DNA of 64,000 bases from Virgibacillus sp. LDC-1 (GCF_030137545.1 NZ_JARUVL010000007.1:16376-80375), one strand, 5' to 3'; shown: positions 25,459-35,789, counted from the stretch's first letter. Numbers and translations: made by a program. The notes: generated from the letters alone by a model not told the origin.

Positions 25459-25652
25459 GTTTTTGATTTAAATAATTTGTAATGAAGCTTCATACTTTAT
25501 GTCTATAATTGTAAGTCATAAAATGTCGAATGGTGAGCAAAAATACTCATTTTATCAAATTTTATGTCATTTTAATGTAATAATTGAAGCTTTGGTGATA
25601 ATATGGAAAAAAATTTAATTTTTTTAAAAATTATTACAAGGGAGGTTAAAGT

Positions 25653-26237
25653 ATGAAAAAAGCTTTTTCAATGTTCTTGATTGTTTTAGTGGTCTTTTCT
25701 CAATTGACGTATTCCCCATTAATTGCAGAAACAGTTGATCAAAAGGGATTTGAAATTTCCCTAGAAGAAGGTAATAATTCAAAAGAAACCATAGTAAATG
25801 TCCATTCGTCGAATGAGATTTATGACAATCTTGAAATTATACTTCCTAAAGACGTATCCTTTAACCAAGAAAAATCACAGAGCAACCTTGGTTTTTCGTA
25901 TGATGCGGATACAGAAAGAGTACTTGTTTTTAACGAAATTAAAGAAAAAAATGTTGAGGTTACCTTGGTTTTAAATGATCTTAAAAATAGCGACAATCAA
26001 TTAGTTGTAAATGGAATGAAGGACGGGAAAATAATAGCCAGTCAAACTTATTTATTTACAACGCAAATAGAGTCATCTGATCAGGTGACACAACAGTCAA
26101 CAGCCAAAAGTAAAATTGACACGACAGCGGATGAGGACCCAAAGCAGGATACATCTAGCGATAATGTCAAAAAAGATGAACCAATTGCTGAAAATAATGA
26201 AGTAACAAGCGAAAAAAATGATAAAAATACCGTGTAA
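25653..26237 (+). CDS. N-terminal fragment of the adhesin
   Basis: 194 residues with a ribosome site (GGGAGG) and signal peptide MKKAFSMFLIVLVVFSQLTY, a small beta-rich domain and an acidic Lys/Asp/Glu linker. It ends at the premature TAA. Alone it would be a secreted protein without wall anchor. Confidence 0.6.
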   Translation: MKKAFSMFLIVLVVFSQLTYSPLIAETVDQKGFEISLEEGNNSKETIVNVHSSNEIYDNLEIILPKDVSFNQEKSQSNLGFSYDADTERVLVFNEIKEKNVEVTLVLNDLKNSDNQLVVNGMKDGKIIASQTYLFTTQIESSDQVTQQSTAKSKIDTTADEDPKQDTSSDNVKKDEPIAENNEVTSEKNDKNTV

Positions 26238-26291
26238 GCTAAGTCTATTACAAAGGATGAAGAGGTAGAGAGTATTCAAGCAGCTTCAGAA

Positions 26292-29200
26292 ATGAATGTG
26301 AATAATATGATTACACCATTGTCCGGTAATTTGAACGTTGATATTGATTTAGCTCCAAAGAGGACGACAACATTAGCGGGTAATGATGCGACTTATATGC
26401 TGACCTTGAAATTCACAGGGTCAAGAACAGCGTATACAAATGCAGAAATTGTTGTTGATTTACCTATTACAGATTTCACGGATTTTACACAGGATTTAAG
26501 CGAACTAAAGATTAATGGCGTAACTCCAATCTATAATCAAGTTAATAAGCAACTGATTTACGCACTAGGTGAGATTAAGACTGGTCGAACCTATGAAACG
26601 ATACTAAAAATAAATACAAATAATGGGGTCTCCCCAAATGGCTATGCATTAGAGGCGGGAGCTACCTTCCAAGCGACGGAACAACCTCCTGTATTTGATA
26701 ATGCAGTTGTTAATATTGAAGCTGCAAGCGCAACTAGCGTTTCCAAAAAATTTATAGGTGTTCAGAATAATGATCGAAACCTTCCTTCTCCCGGGGCAAA
26801 AACGTTATGGAAGATCAAATTAGACATTCCTAAAAAAGATACGGGGCAAATGTTTTTAAAAGAAGGCTCGCAAATTATCATGACTGATACTTTGCCTGCT
26901 GGTTTATCCTATGATTCAATGGAATCTGGTCCTGAGCCAGTACAGAACGGAAATGTATTAACATGGCAATTTGATGCTCCAACATTAAATGAGCAATCAG
27001 CTGCGAATTCGGCATTGTATTCGCAAACGGTTCAAGTATGGCTTACCGTTAATACAGGTACAGTAAACACAACACAAACGAACCAAGTAGATGTAGAAAC
27101 GACATATATTGATGACTCAACTAGGACTACATCAGGTCAGGATAAGATTGATATTGTTGATTCGAGTGCTGCTAACGGACATATTGATGGATCCTGGTAC
27201 GTACCAGTACATGTTGGACCTGCTGATGGAAAGGGGAAAGTTGCTCCAAATAGTAATCAAAATCCAAATCCAATTGTGTATGATGATGCATTATTAGGCT
27301 TTAGCCATGGGATTGCTCCTTTAAAGGAAAGCGAACCAGGCGATTTTCAAAGCTATACAACTATTTTTCGAATTGATTCAAATCTGATATTTGAAAGACT
27401 TACGACACCTGGAGGATTCATTTTTCGACCGAATGCGAATTATCCATCGGGTATTCCATTAAATGAACAACCACGATTTAATATTGTGGCATCCGTAAAT
27501 GGACAAGAAAAGCTTCTTGTAGAAAATGCAGAACATAAAAAGCATTACACACGAAGTGATTTAGGTTTATTGAATACAGATAAAGTCGACTATATCAAGT
27601 ATGATTTTACGTATGCTCCATCGGGCATGTTAAACGGTACACGACCTTATTACTACTTCGGAATAAAGGAAGGCTATACCGGTGAAGTAGTTAACACCTT
27701 CAATGTTTATGGCGTTGATGCGAATGGTAGTTCCTTTAATCATCGCTATGATGAAGAACCGAGAAATACAATCGCTGGTCCTCGTAGTGCGACCATTGCA
27801 CCAAAACCAGTAGATCAACCGCCAATTGCATACGTTGGTGTGAAGCTATTAGATGAAAATGCAGGGGAAGTTGTAGCTGGCGGTAATCGAATGCAAATAG
27901 GATTAGATAATGCAAGTACTTCAACAATTGCTATGAATGACAAGCTTGAGGCGGTTGTATTAATGCCTCCAGGAGTAAGCATAAATAATAATCCAAATCC
28001 TAACTTTATAGATAAAGATGGACAATCTAGTCAGGCTTCGTCGTCTGCTGCGGGTGGCTCTTTTGAAATACTGAATGAAAACTATAATGGGAGTGGCCGT
28101 CAGCTTGTTCGGGTGGTTTGGAATGATAATCTATTACGTCCTGGAAACAAACTAGTTGCTGAACTAGATGTAACCGTTTCTACTGGTGCTCCAAATAGTC
28201 TTTTATTTAATGTATATGGCTTTTCTGGTGATGACCAATTAGATGTTCCTACGAGTGATGGTACGCTAGTTACGGACACGGTTCTAGAAACAGATACAGG
28301 AGATTTAAATGAAAATGGTATTACAGATGAGCCGCGATTAAAATCAGGTAATCGTTATTTCATGCGTGGCGAATACAATATCGAAACCGAGAAACTAGTG
28401 AAGGGTGAACTAGATACCGCGTTTTCTTTATTTGGCCATACACTTCCTGGTGGGTCTATTGATTATCAATTAAAGCTAACGAATACAAGTGGTAAGGATA
28501 TTTCTTCATTAACTTTGATCGATGTTCTACCATCTGTAGGGGATTTAGGAATTACCGACAATGTCGATCGAGGTAGTCGATTTACTCCTCTGTTAACGGG
28601 CGAAATTGTTCTACCTTCATCGTGGAAAGATCGAGTAGACGTGTTTTATAGCACTGCTGAAAATCCAAAACGAGATGATTTAATTAGAAAAACAGATTAC
28701 CCGGATACTACGCAACCGCTTAGCAATCCTCCAGGTGCGCAAGAGCCCAACTGGATGAAATCAAGTGAAGTAACGGATTGGACTGATATTCATTCGTTTA
28801 AGATACAATCGAAAAATGATGAAGATTGGTTAGATGGAGAGAGCATTCTAATTTCCTTCTCAATGCAGGCTCCATTGGCATCTGATGTGCCAGAGGATAT
28901 ATTAGATGAATCGATTGACCCTACATCACGAGCAGCATGGAATTCTTTTGCAATTGCAACTGATCAAGGTCAACCGGTAGAGCCACTTCGTGTTGGTGTG
29001 TATATGAGCTACGATAATTCTGTGTCACTTTTAAAGGTAACAAAGGAAGGTACACCACTAGAAGGAGCAGAATTTAAACTGCTAGACGACTTAGGAAATG
29101 AACTACGAACTGGTCTTGTGACAAATGCAGATGGAAAAATTATTGTGGAAGGTTTGCCAATAGGTAATTATACGTTTGTTGAAACAAAAGCACCTACTGG

Positions 29201-30602
29201 CTATGAACAAGATAGCACACCGATTCCATTTTCAATTGATTTTGTTCAACAAGCTCCAATAGAATTAGTTTTTGAAAATTCTCCTATTCCAGGTTCAGTA
29301 GAATTGACGAAGGTAGGAGAAAAAGGTGAAATACTAGCTGGAGCAGAATTCAAGCTCCTAGATGATACTGGAAAAGAGCTGCAAGCGGGACTAGTGACAG
29401 CTGCAAATGGTAAATTAGTGATTAACGACCTTCAACCAGGTAACTATCAGTTGGTGGAAACAAAAGCACCATTTGGCTACCAACTAGATGAAACACCGAT
29501 TCCATTTGAAATTGTTTTTAACCAACAAGAAGCAGTACAGTTAACGTTGGAAAATAAGCTCATCCCTGGCGTTTTTGAATTAACGAAGCAAGGGGAAGGT
29601 GGAGAAACGTTAGAGGGTGTCGTTTTTGAATTGCAGGATGCAGCTGGAAATGTTATCCGAGAAGGATTGACTACTAATGCGGAAGGGAAAATTATTCTAA
29701 ATGACTTGACCCCTGGTGCTTATCAATTGGTGGAAACGAAGACCATTTTAGGATACGTACTAGATTCCACACCAATTCCATTTGAAATAGGTCTTGGACA
29801 GGCGGAAAGCACAAAAGTCACCTTCACGAATTTGTGGACTACTGGTTCTATTGAATTGACGAAGGTAGGGGAAGCGGGAGAAGTGTTAGCCGGAGCAGAA
29901 TTTAAGCTGCTAGATGATACGGGAAATGAATTACAAGCCTCCCTCGTGACAAATGAAAAAGGCATGCTAGTTATAACAGAATTAAAGCCGGGTAACTATC
30001 AACTGATCGAGACAAAGGCACCATTCGGTTATGTACTAGATTCAACCCCGATTCCTTTTGAAATTGGTATAGCACAAAGTACCCCGTTAAAGGTGGCATT
30101 TGAAAATAAATTACAGCGAGGAAGCTTGCAGATTATTAAAGTGGATGCAGATACAGATGCAACGTTAGCGGGTGCTGAGTTTGAGGTAAAGGATCAAAAT
30201 GGAAATGTAGTACAGGTAATAGCAACGAATGCAGCTGGGATCGCAGTAGTCAATAATCTAAAGCCAGGAGATTACACAATCACAGAGACGAAAGCTCCTT
30301 CTGGATATGTTCTTGCAAGTGATCCAATTCTTTTTACAATCGAGCTTGGTCAAAAAGAACCAGTGGAGCTTATTATTGAGAATACTGCGAAAGAAGTGCC
30401 GCCAGTAAATCCATCTACTCCAGTAGATCCACCTACTCCGGTAGATTCATCTACTCCAGTAGATCCGGAACCAGAGATGCAAACAACGCTGCCGCAAACT
30501 GGTGAGGAATGGCTAAGATATCTATATATTTTAGGAATGTCATTCATGGGTGCAGGTGCGCTTTTATTATTCAGTCGAAAGAGACGACGGATAATAGAAT
30601 AA
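26292..30602 (+). CDS. C-terminal fragment of the adhesin (Cna-B repeats, LPQTG)
   Basis: 1436 residues from ATG 26292, which has no ribosome site in front of it. It contains the beta-domain region, the five repeats and the LPQTG sorting signal but no signal peptide. Independent expression is unlikely; it is best read together with the fragment upstream. Confidence 0.6.
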   Translation: MNVNNMITPLSGNLNVDIDLAPKRTTTLAGNDATYMLTLKFTGSRTAYTNAEIVVDLPITDFTDFTQDLSELKINGVTPIYNQVNKQLIYALGEIKTGRTYETILKINTNNGVSPNGYALEAGATFQATEQPPVFDNAVVNIEAASATSVSKKFIGVQNNDRNLPSPGAKTLWKIKLDIPKKDTGQMFLKEGSQIIMTDTLPAGLSYDSMESGPEPVQNGNVLTWQFDAPTLNEQSAANSALYSQTVQVWLTVNTGTVNTTQTNQVDVETTYIDDSTRTTSGQDKIDIVDSSAANGHIDGSWYVPVHVGPADGKGKVAPNSNQNPNPIVYDDALLGFSHGIAPLKESEPGDFQSYTTIFRIDSNLIFERLTTPGGFIFRPNANYPSGIPLNEQPRFNIVASVNGQEKLLVENAEHKKHYTRSDLGLLNTDKVDYIKYDFTYAPSGMLNGTRPYYYFGIKEGYTGEVVNTFNVYGVDANGSSFNHRYDEEPRNTIAGPRSATIAPKPVDQPPIAYVGVKLLDENAGEVVAGGNRMQIGLDNASTSTIAMNDKLEAVVLMPPGVSINNNPNPNFIDKDGQSSQASSSAAGGSFEILNENYNGSGRQLVRVVWNDNLLRPGNKLVAELDVTVSTGAPNSLLFNVYGFSGDDQLDVPTSDGTLVTDTVLETDTGDLNENGITDEPRLKSGNRYFMRGEYNIETEKLVKGELDTAFSLFGHTLPGGSIDYQLKLTNTSGKDISSLTLIDVLPSVGDLGITDNVDRGSRFTPLLTGEIVLPSSWKDRVDVFYSTAENPKRDDLIRKTDYPDTTQPLSNPPGAQEPNWMKSSEVTDWTDIHSFKIQSKNDEDWLDGESILISFSMQAPLASDVPEDILDESIDPTSRAAWNSFAIATDQGQPVEPLRVGVYMSYDNSVSLLKVTKEGTPLEGAEFKLLDDLGNELRTGLVTNADGKIIVEGLPIGNYTFVETKAPTGYEQDSTPIPFSIDFVQQAPIELVFENSPIPGSVELTKVGEKGEILAGAEFKLLDDTGKELQAGLVTAANGKLVINDLQPGNYQLVETKAPFGYQLDETPIPFEIVFNQQEAVQLTLENKLIPGVFELTKQGEGGETLEGVVFELQDAAGNVIREGLTTNAEGKIILNDLTPGAYQLVETKTILGYVLDSTPIPFEIGLGQAESTKVTFTNLWTTGSIELTKVGEAGEVLAGAEFKLLDDTGNELQASLVTNEKGMLVITELKPGNYQLIETKAPFGYVLDSTPIPFEIGIAQSTPLKVAFENKLQRGSLQIIKVDADTDATLAGAEFEVKDQNGNVVQVIATNAAGIAVVNNLKPGDYTITETKAPSGYVLASDPILFTIELGQKEPVELIIENTAKEVPPVNPSTPVDPPTPVDSSTPVDPEPEMQTTLPQTGEEWLRYLYILGMSFMGAGALLLFSRKRRRIIE
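29018..30386 (+). repeat. five tandem SpaA/Cna-B repeats of about 276 bp
   Basis: Five units of about 90-92 residues begin near 29018, 29291, 29568, 29843 and 30119. Each has an E-L-T-K-x-G start, G-A-E-F-K-L-L-D-D, a G-N-Y-Q-L-V-E-T-K-A-P-x-G-Y core and a T-P-I-P-F-E-I close. The Lys in E-L-T-K and the Glu in V-E-T-K are the usual intramolecular isopeptide-forming residues. Units 2 and 4 are most alike; unit 5 is the most divergent. Confidence 0.85.
30405..30468 (+). repeat. short 18-bp stalk repeats
   Basis: Repeated S/P-T-P-V-D units (NPSTPVDPPTPVDSSTPVDP), coded by near-identical 18-bp blocks around TACTCCAGTAGAT. They form the Pro-rich wall-spanning stalk before LPQTG. Confidence 0.75.
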
Positions 30603-30620
30603 CGAAAAGGAAGGAAACGA

Positions 30621-31205
30621 ATGCAAAATAACAAAAGAGTTGTGGGTTTTATTTTGTTAATCGCAGGGGCTATAATGATATCCATTCCTTTCTTCTATGA
30701 GTGGAAACAAAATCAAAAGACAGCGGCGTTAGAAGAAGCCTTATCGTTGGTTTCACAATCGGATGAAGTAGATTTGGCATCTATCAATCATTTATCGCTT
30801 TCACAAAGTGAATTAGACGAAGTAATAGAATTAGAAATACCAGCAATAGAGTTAAAGCAAAAAATTCTCCCTAATACGACTGAAGAGAATTTAAGTATTG
30901 CATTAACTCAAATCAAGTCAAACCAGACCCTTGGTGAAGGTAACTTTACCATAGCGGGTCATAGAGGATATCGAGAAGATAGACATTTTCACAGCTTACC
31001 TGATGTTCCCATAGGAGCTGAGGTTATCCTCCATGATAAAGAAGAGCGGTATATTTATGAAATAACAAGTATGCAGGTTATTGACCCAACATATGTAGAA
31101 ATACTTGAAGATAAGCCAAATCAAAATGAATTAACACTTATTACTTGTACGATAGATGGAAAAAAACGTATTGCCTTACAAGGAAAATTAGCACATATGA
31201 AGTGA
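30621..31205 (+). CDS. sortase family transpeptidase
   Basis: A 194-residue membrane-anchored sortase: one N-terminal helix (about 7-26), then the catalytic barrel with H114 (AGHRGYRED), C176 in TLITC and R183. Size and the TLITC motif fit class A/D enzymes. It starts 18 bp after the adhesin stop with a good site (AAGGAAGGAAACG), so it is a dedicated sortase for the LPQTG protein. It is intact although its partner carries a stop codon, which fits a recent mutation. Confidence 0.88.
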   Translation: MQNNKRVVGFILLIAGAIMISIPFFYEWKQNQKTAALEEALSLVSQSDEVDLASINHLSLSQSELDEVIELEIPAIELKQKILPNTTEENLSIALTQIKSNQTLGEGNFTIAGHRGYREDRHFHSLPDVPIGAEVILHDKEERYIYEITSMQVIDPTYVEILEDKPNQNELTLITCTIDGKKRIALQGKLAHMK

Positions 31206-31261
31206 GACAAAAACGATAGGTGGGGATGAAAGAGTACGCCAATCACTTTATCGGTAATTTA

Positions 31262-31293
31262 AACAAGCCAGCGTGAAGAAACGCTGGCTTGTT
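31262..31293. terminator. bidirectional terminator between sortase and xylosidase genes
   Basis: Perfect 13-bp stem AACAAGCCAGCGT (31262-31274) with ACGCTGGCTTGTT (31281-31293) around a GAAGAA loop. Confidence 0.85.
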
Positions 31294-31317
31294 AATGTAT
31301 AAGGTGTGTATTATGTG

Positions 31318-32934
31318 TTATCTACTATGGCTTGCCTTATAAATAAAATAGTCAAAATCAGCATGCTTGCGTTGTCCAGACGTATCCTGGCATTGCATTC
31401 CGACAAATGCACCAGTAAAAAAACCGCCGCCTTGAATATAATCATCGGATAGCTTATAGGAGTCTAAAACTATTGGAATATCTATCCATTTTTCACCATC
31501 AAAGGAATAGGAGTATTGATAGTGATTTATGTTAACCTCTACTCGTAAATAAACGTATTGTATATGAGAAGGTATGCAAATTTCCCTTCCTTTCAATGGC
31601 TGATCAAAAGTAAAATTATCACATGTCATGAGCTCAAGTATTCTTCCTTTGTCTTCATGCCATGTAATTTGTAACGATGTCCAGTTTTGCGTATTATAGT
31701 AGTTTACAAGTCCAGCAGATTGCTGAAATGAGTCAGGTTGAAAAGTGACCTTTGTTTCTGCAATAAAGTTAAAGTGCTGCCAGCGTCGTGCAACAAAAGC
31801 TTGCGTAAACTTTGACGTTAATGACTCTCTTCCATAAATTCGCAAATGTCCAGGGTTCTCCTTTAGGGATATAATTTCTTCGCCTAGAGGAATGCGTAGT
31901 GTTTGAAAGTGAAGATTTAAATTCTCTGTATCAAAGTGATCCTTCTCCTTAAAATCGCTTTCCCACTTTATTTCTTTTATTGCCGGCCCTTCAATTGTAA
32001 GCGCTGGCTGATTCCCTCCCACAACATATGGCCAATCATCTTTCCATTCGAGACGCTGGATCGCAGTTTCTCTACCAAGTGGACAGTATCCACGAGGGTC
32101 TAGCAAAGCTTGCCCGTCTCGTGGTAAGGGCCGACCGGTAAGGTGGACTAGAAACCATTCATCAGTATGTGTATGAACCATCGAAGCATGTCCAGCTTTT
32201 TGTAATGGATTTCGTGGATTTGAAAATGCTGTTAGTAATGGATTTTCCGGATGTACCTCATAAGGTCCCCATAAATGCTTGGATCTAGCAATAGTTGCTT
32301 GATGATCATATTTCGTACCACCTTCAGCGGTTAATAAATAATAATACCCATTTATTTTATAAAGGTGTGGAGCTTCTGTTAGTTTAATATCAGTTCCTTT
32401 GAAAATGATCTCTGATCTACCAATAAGCTTTTTCTTGTCAACGCTATACTCCTGTAAAATAATTCCATAGAAATTGTGATTCCCAATCCGATGATCCCAA
32501 AACATATTAGCTAAGTATTTTTTTCCATCTTCATCGTGAAATAATGAAGGGTCAAATCCAGAGCTATTTAAATAAATAGGTTCTGACCATTCTCCATCAA
32601 TCGTATCACATGTCACAAGGTAGTTATGACAATCCTTCCACTGTCCTTCTGTTACTTTTACGTCCGTATATATTAGCCAAAACATACCATCACTGTAGGA
32701 TAGCTGTGGTGCCCATACCCCACCTGAATCAGGGTTTCCAATCATGTTTAATTGACTTAAACGATTGAGTGGTCTTGAAACAAGTCGCCAATTCTTTAAA
32801 TCTTTCGAATGATAGATTCCGACTCCAGGATACCATTCAAAAGTAGAAACGGCGATGTAGTAGTCTTCTCCTGCACGACAAATACTTGGATCAGGATTAA
32901 AGCCAGTCAAGATTGGGTTCTGAATTATAGTCAT
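31318..32934 (-). CDS. xynB: GH43 beta-xylosidase
   Basis: A 538-residue intracellular glycoside hydrolase of family 43 (subfamily 11 type). The five-bladed propeller carries the triad at the positions known for XynB3-type enzymes: base D15 ([10 protein letters not shown]), D128 ([13 protein letters not shown]) and acid E187 (LTEAPHLY). A C-terminal beta-sandwich begins at about residue 325. It releases xylose from xylooligosaccharides. There is no signal peptide, so substrate must be imported. ATG 32934 follows AAAGGTGG. xylR is 87 bp upstream on the same strand, so the two may be co-transcribed. Confidence 0.93.
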   Translation of the reverse strand: MTIIQNPILTGFNPDPSICRAGEDYYIAVSTFEWYPGVGIYHSKDLKNWRLVSRPLNRLSQLNMIGNPDSGGVWAPQLSYSDGMFWLIYTDVKVTEGQWKDCHNYLVTCDTIDGEWSEPIYLNSSGFDPSLFHDEDGKKYLANMFWDHRIGNHNFYGIILQEYSVDKKKLIGRSEIIFKGTDIKLTEAPHLYKINGYYYLLTAEGGTKYDHQATIARSKHLWGPYEVHPENPLLTAFSNPRNPLQKAGHASMVHTHTDEWFLVHLTGRPLPRDGQALLDPRGYCPLGRETAIQRLEWKDDWPYVVGGNQPALTIEGPAIKEIKWESDFKEKDHFDTENLNLHFQTLRIPLGEEIISLKENPGHLRIYGRESLTSKFTQAFVARRWQHFNFIAETKVTFQPDSFQQSAGLVNYYNTQNWTSLQITWHEDKGRILELMTCDNFTFDQPLKGREICIPSHIQYVYLRVEVNINHYQYSYSFDGEKWIDIPIVLDSYKLSDDYIQGGGFFTGAFVGMQCQDTSGQRKHADFDYFIYKASHSR

Positions 32935-33021
32935 TGTTGATCCACCTTTTCATATTTATTTTTTATAGCGAATTTAATGCATACATTAAATTACTAGCTT
33001 TCTCGACTTCAGCATGTATGA

Positions 33022-34215
33022 TTAAACTTGCTTTAAATATCCATTGAAAAAGTTTTCTACAGAAAATGCAGCAACACCAAGTGCACTGGAATGCTTTGAT
33101 AAAGAAGAAAAATCAATTTTTAAATCTTTTTGCTGAAAGGTTAATGCTCGGTTCATACGATGGTTTATTGGTTCTTGAATCCATTCCTTGGCTGCGGTAA
33201 TCCGATTCCCAATAATAATTTGCTCAGGATTAAAAATGTTTACAATATTAGTTAATCCAATCCCCAAATTGTCGCCAAGCGTTTCAAATAAATGAATTGT
33301 ATCCTTGTTTCCTTTTTTAGCTAATGCTATCAGTGTATTTAAGCTAATGGTTTCACTAGGCGGAATCGGGAAGTTAAGTTTACTAGCTGTTTCATACAAA
33401 TACTGTTCTGATGCATATAATTCCCAACAACCAAGATTGCCACATCGGCATTCTTTTCCATTCATTTCAATCGTCATGTGTCCTAATTCTCCAGAGAATC
33501 CATTATTTCCTTTATACAATTGTCCATTTAAAATTAATCCTACACCTAGTCCAATTCCTACACTTACATAAATAATATGATTATATTTTTTTCCTGCGCC
33601 AAATTTCTTCTCTCCATATGCTCCTGCATTTGCTTCGTTTTCAATAATAACGGGAACATGGTACTTTTCTTCTAAAATAGATTTTATATGAACATTTTTC
33701 CATTTCAGGTTAGGTGCTAATAAAATTTCTCCATGTAAATTAACTGTGCCTGGCACACCCATACCAATGCCTATAATGCCATACGGACTAGAAGGGGCAG
33801 ATGCAATAAGGGTGTCAATAATTTGGAATAGCTTATCTTGAATTTCTTGATAGGACAGATCCTGAAAGCTGATAGCTGTTTCTTGGCATATGTTTCCTTC
33901 CAAATCTGTTAATATCCCTAATATATAATTGACGCCAAGGTCAATGCCGACTGTATAACCCGCTACTTCATTAAAAAGCAGCATGACAGGCCTTCTACCA
34001 CCTTTTGACTTCCCTGGACCAGATTCATTAATTAATTTTTCATCAATTAATTCACTAACAAGTGAGGAGACGGTACCTTTGTTTAAACCTGTCATATTAG
34101 CAATATCTGCTCTTGAAATAGGATTATTGTTTTTAATAGTCTCAAGTACGAGTGTTTTATTTTCTTTTTTAACAACGTGCTGGTTCCATGTTTGGGTTGT
34201 TTTCATTCTGGACAT
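33022..34215 (-). CDS. xylR: xylose repressor, ROK family
   Basis: About 397 residues. An N-terminal winged helix (PISRADIANMTGLNKGTVSSL) is followed by the ROK sugar-binding fold with DLGVNYILGILTD and the zinc motif CRCGNLGCWE. XylR binds tandem half sites and releases DNA when xylose binds. I use ATG 34215; TTG 34218 and ATG 34206 are possible because the AAAAGAGAG ribosome site lies just upstream. Two palindromes that could be its operators are at 34382-34418 and 38405-38429. Confidence 0.9.
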   Translation of the reverse strand: MSRMKTTQTWNQHVVKKENKTLVLETIKNNNPISRADIANMTGLNKGTVSSLVSELIDEKLINESGPGKSKGGRRPVMLLFNEVAGYTVGIDLGVNYILGILTDLEGNICQETAISFQDLSYQEIQDKLFQIIDTLIASAPSSPYGIIGIGMGVPGTVNLHGEILLAPNLKWKNVHIKSILEEKYHVPVIIENEANAGAYGEKKFGAGKKYNHIIYVSVGIGLGVGLILNGQLYKGNNGFSGELGHMTIEMNGKECRCGNLGCWELYASEQYLYETASKLNFPIPPSETISLNTLIALAKKGNKDTIHLFETLGDNLGIGLTNIVNIFNPEQIIIGNRITAAKEWIQEPINHRMNRALTFQQKDLKIDFSSLSKHSSALGVAAFSVENFFNGYLKQV

Positions 34216-34381
34216 CAACTCTCTTTTCGTATTTTTTATTTATTAGAACATTTCACTCTTTTGGTGAGAAGAAAAATAAGGATGTTATTTTAGCTCTAAA
34301 TTATCTTCCAAATAAGGAGTGAAAGTAAATCGTTTTCATTTAGGCTAGCTCTTGAACTAATCATACCATAATCTTCATAAA

Positions 34382-34429
34382 AATAACATAGTTTATCCAC
34401 TAGACAAACTATGTTATTGGTGATATTCT
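34382..34429 (+). promoter_or_regulatory. XylR-type operator and promoter of the xylose ABC genes
   Basis: A perfect 13-bp inverted repeat, AATAACATAGTTT (34382-34394) and AAACTATGTTATT (34406-34418), containing the AGTTT/AAACT core of Bacillus xyl operators. A promoter fits over it: TAGACA at 34401-34406 and TATTCT at 34424-34429 with a 17-bp spacer. The operator would cover the -35 box. Confidence 0.75.
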
Positions 34430-34472
34430 AAATTTAACGGTTATATGCCGACCAAAAATTAGGAGGGGTACG

Positions 34473-35789
34473 ATGAGCAAAAAGAAAGCGTTATCATTAT
34501 TGTTGTCCGCGTTACTATTTGTTTTGGTATTGGCAGGATGTTCCGGATCTGGAGATGATAATGAATCAACAGAAGGCGGAAAGAATGCCGGAGATAAAAA
34601 AACAGTTAAATTTATGCATCTCTGGCCGGAAGGAAGCTCTGCACAACACCATAAAATTGTGAGTGACATTGTTGCAGATTTTGAAGCAGAGCATAAGGAT
34701 GTAACGGTTGATGTAGAAGTTTTAAGTAATGAACAGTATAAAGATAAGATTAAGGTATTATCTACTTCTAATGAACTACCTGATGTCGGAATGACTTGGG
34801 CTGCTGGATATTTAGCGCCATATGTAAGCGGAAATAAATTTGCATCATTAAATGATATACTTGATAGTGGATTAGGTAATGAGTTTGTTGCAGGTACAAC
34901 AGATGCATATGCGATTGACGGGCAAACATATGGTTTACCTTTAGAATTAAATATTGTATCTGTATATTACAATAAGAAAATTTTTGACGATAATGGTCTT
35001 GATGTACCGAAAACATATGATGAATTTAAGGAAGTTGTAAAAACGTTAAAAAGTAACGGTGTTGCTCCAATCGCTTTAGGAAATAAAGATCGTTGGACTG
35101 GTTCGATGTGGTATATGTATTTTGCGGATCGAATTGGTGGAGGGGAATTACTTACAAAAGCAATTAATAGAGAAGAATCGTTCGAAAGCCCGGCACTTGT
35201 ACAAGCTGCAGAGGAGATTCAGAATTTAGTGGACATGGATGCATTTGTAAAAGGTTTTAATGGATTGTCTGATGAAGAAGCAAAAAGTATGTTTATGAAT
35301 GAACAGGCTGCAATGTATTTAATAGCAACTTGGGATTTACCAAACTACACGACGAATGAAGACGTGCCACAATCATTTAGAGATTCGGTTGGTTACTTTC
35401 CATTTCCTACAGTCGATGGAAATGGCGATGTGAATAGCTTTGTAGGTGGTCCTGGGGTAGGGTTGTTTGTTTCTGAAGACTCAGATGTAAAAGCAGAAGC
35501 AAAAGAATTCGCATCCTTTTTTGTAAAGCAATGGGGAGCAAGAGCGGTCACGGATGTTGGTGTTATCCCAGCAACAAAGGTGGATCCGAATGAATTAGAT
35601 CTTCCGCAAATGTATGAGGATGTCTTAAATGATTTAAACAATGCAACAAATCTCACCCTATATGCAGATGTACAAATGAGCTCGGATACAGCACAGGTTC
35701 ATTTAGACCAAATACAAGCGCTATTCGGAAAGGATGCATCACCGGAGGAATTTGTAAAAGCTCATGAAGAAGCTCTTTCTAAAGAATAA
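34473..35789 (+). CDS. sugar ABC transporter substrate-binding lipoprotein
   Basis: A 438-residue family-1 extracellular solute-binding protein with a lipoprotein signal (lipobox LAGCSG). It has the usual two-lobe sugar-binding layout (HLWPEG near the N-terminus, then DVGMTWAAGYLAPY and TYGLPLELNIVSVYYN). AGGAGGGG precedes ATG 34473. With the two permease genes it forms an importer, probably for xylose or xylooligosaccharides given the XylR operator in front and the xylosidase and xylose genes around it. Confidence 0.9.
   Translation: MSKKKALSLLLSALLFVLVLAGCSGSGDDNESTEGGKNAGDKKTVKFMHLWPEGSSAQHHKIVSDIVADFEAEHKDVTVDVEVLSNEQYKDKIKVLSTSNELPDVGMTWAAGYLAPYVSGNKFASLNDILDSGLGNEFVAGTTDAYAIDGQTYGLPLELNIVSVYYNKKIFDDNGLDVPKTYDEFKEVVKTLKSNGVAPIALGNKDRWTGSMWYMYFADRIGGGELLTKAINREESFESPALVQAAEEIQNLVDMDAFVKGFNGLSDEEAKSMFMNEQAAMYLIATWDLPNYTTNEDVPQSFRDSVGYFPFPTVDGNGDVNSFVGGPGVGLFVSEDSDVKAEAKEFASFFVKQWGARAVTDVGVIPATKVDPNELDLPQMYEDVLNDLNNATNLTLYADVQMSSDTAQVHLDQIQALFGKDASPEEFVKAHEEALSKE

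Larger units (their letters stand above)
25309..25652. other. intergenic region upstream of the LPXTG protein
   Basis: 344 bp with two successive terminator hairpins (25326-25363 and 25429-25458), then an AT-rich stretch in which CATAAAAT (25517-25524) and ATTTTATG (25559-25566) form an inverted pair. The ribosome site GGGAGG precedes the adhesin ATG. No gene is supported between the two hairpins, though a short RNA is possible. Confidence 0.5.
25653..30602 (+). pseudogene. LPXTG-anchored SpaA/Cna-B repeat adhesin, interrupted by an in-frame TAA
   Basis: One 1649-codon reading frame broken only by TAA at 26235-26237. The 18 codons between that stop and ATG 26292 stay open in the same frame (AKSITKDEEVESIQAASE), so this is a nonsense change, not a frameshift. 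Order: signal peptide (residues 1-26), N-terminal domain, acidic linker containing the stop, a long region of DUF11-like/isopeptide beta domains, five SpaA/Cna-B repeats, a Pro/Thr-rich stalk, LPQTG, a hydrophobic helix and a basic tail (RKRRR). If the stop is real, the large downstream part has no signal peptide and cannot be exported, and the short part lacks the anchor. A sequencing error or readthrough are alternatives. The sortase gene follows after 18 bp. Confidence 0.8.

Noticed and set aside
34325..34338. Candidate CcpA (cre) site upstream of the xylose transporter
   Set aside because: GTAAATCGTTTTCA fits the 3' part of the consensus but the initial T-G is missing; too weak to call.
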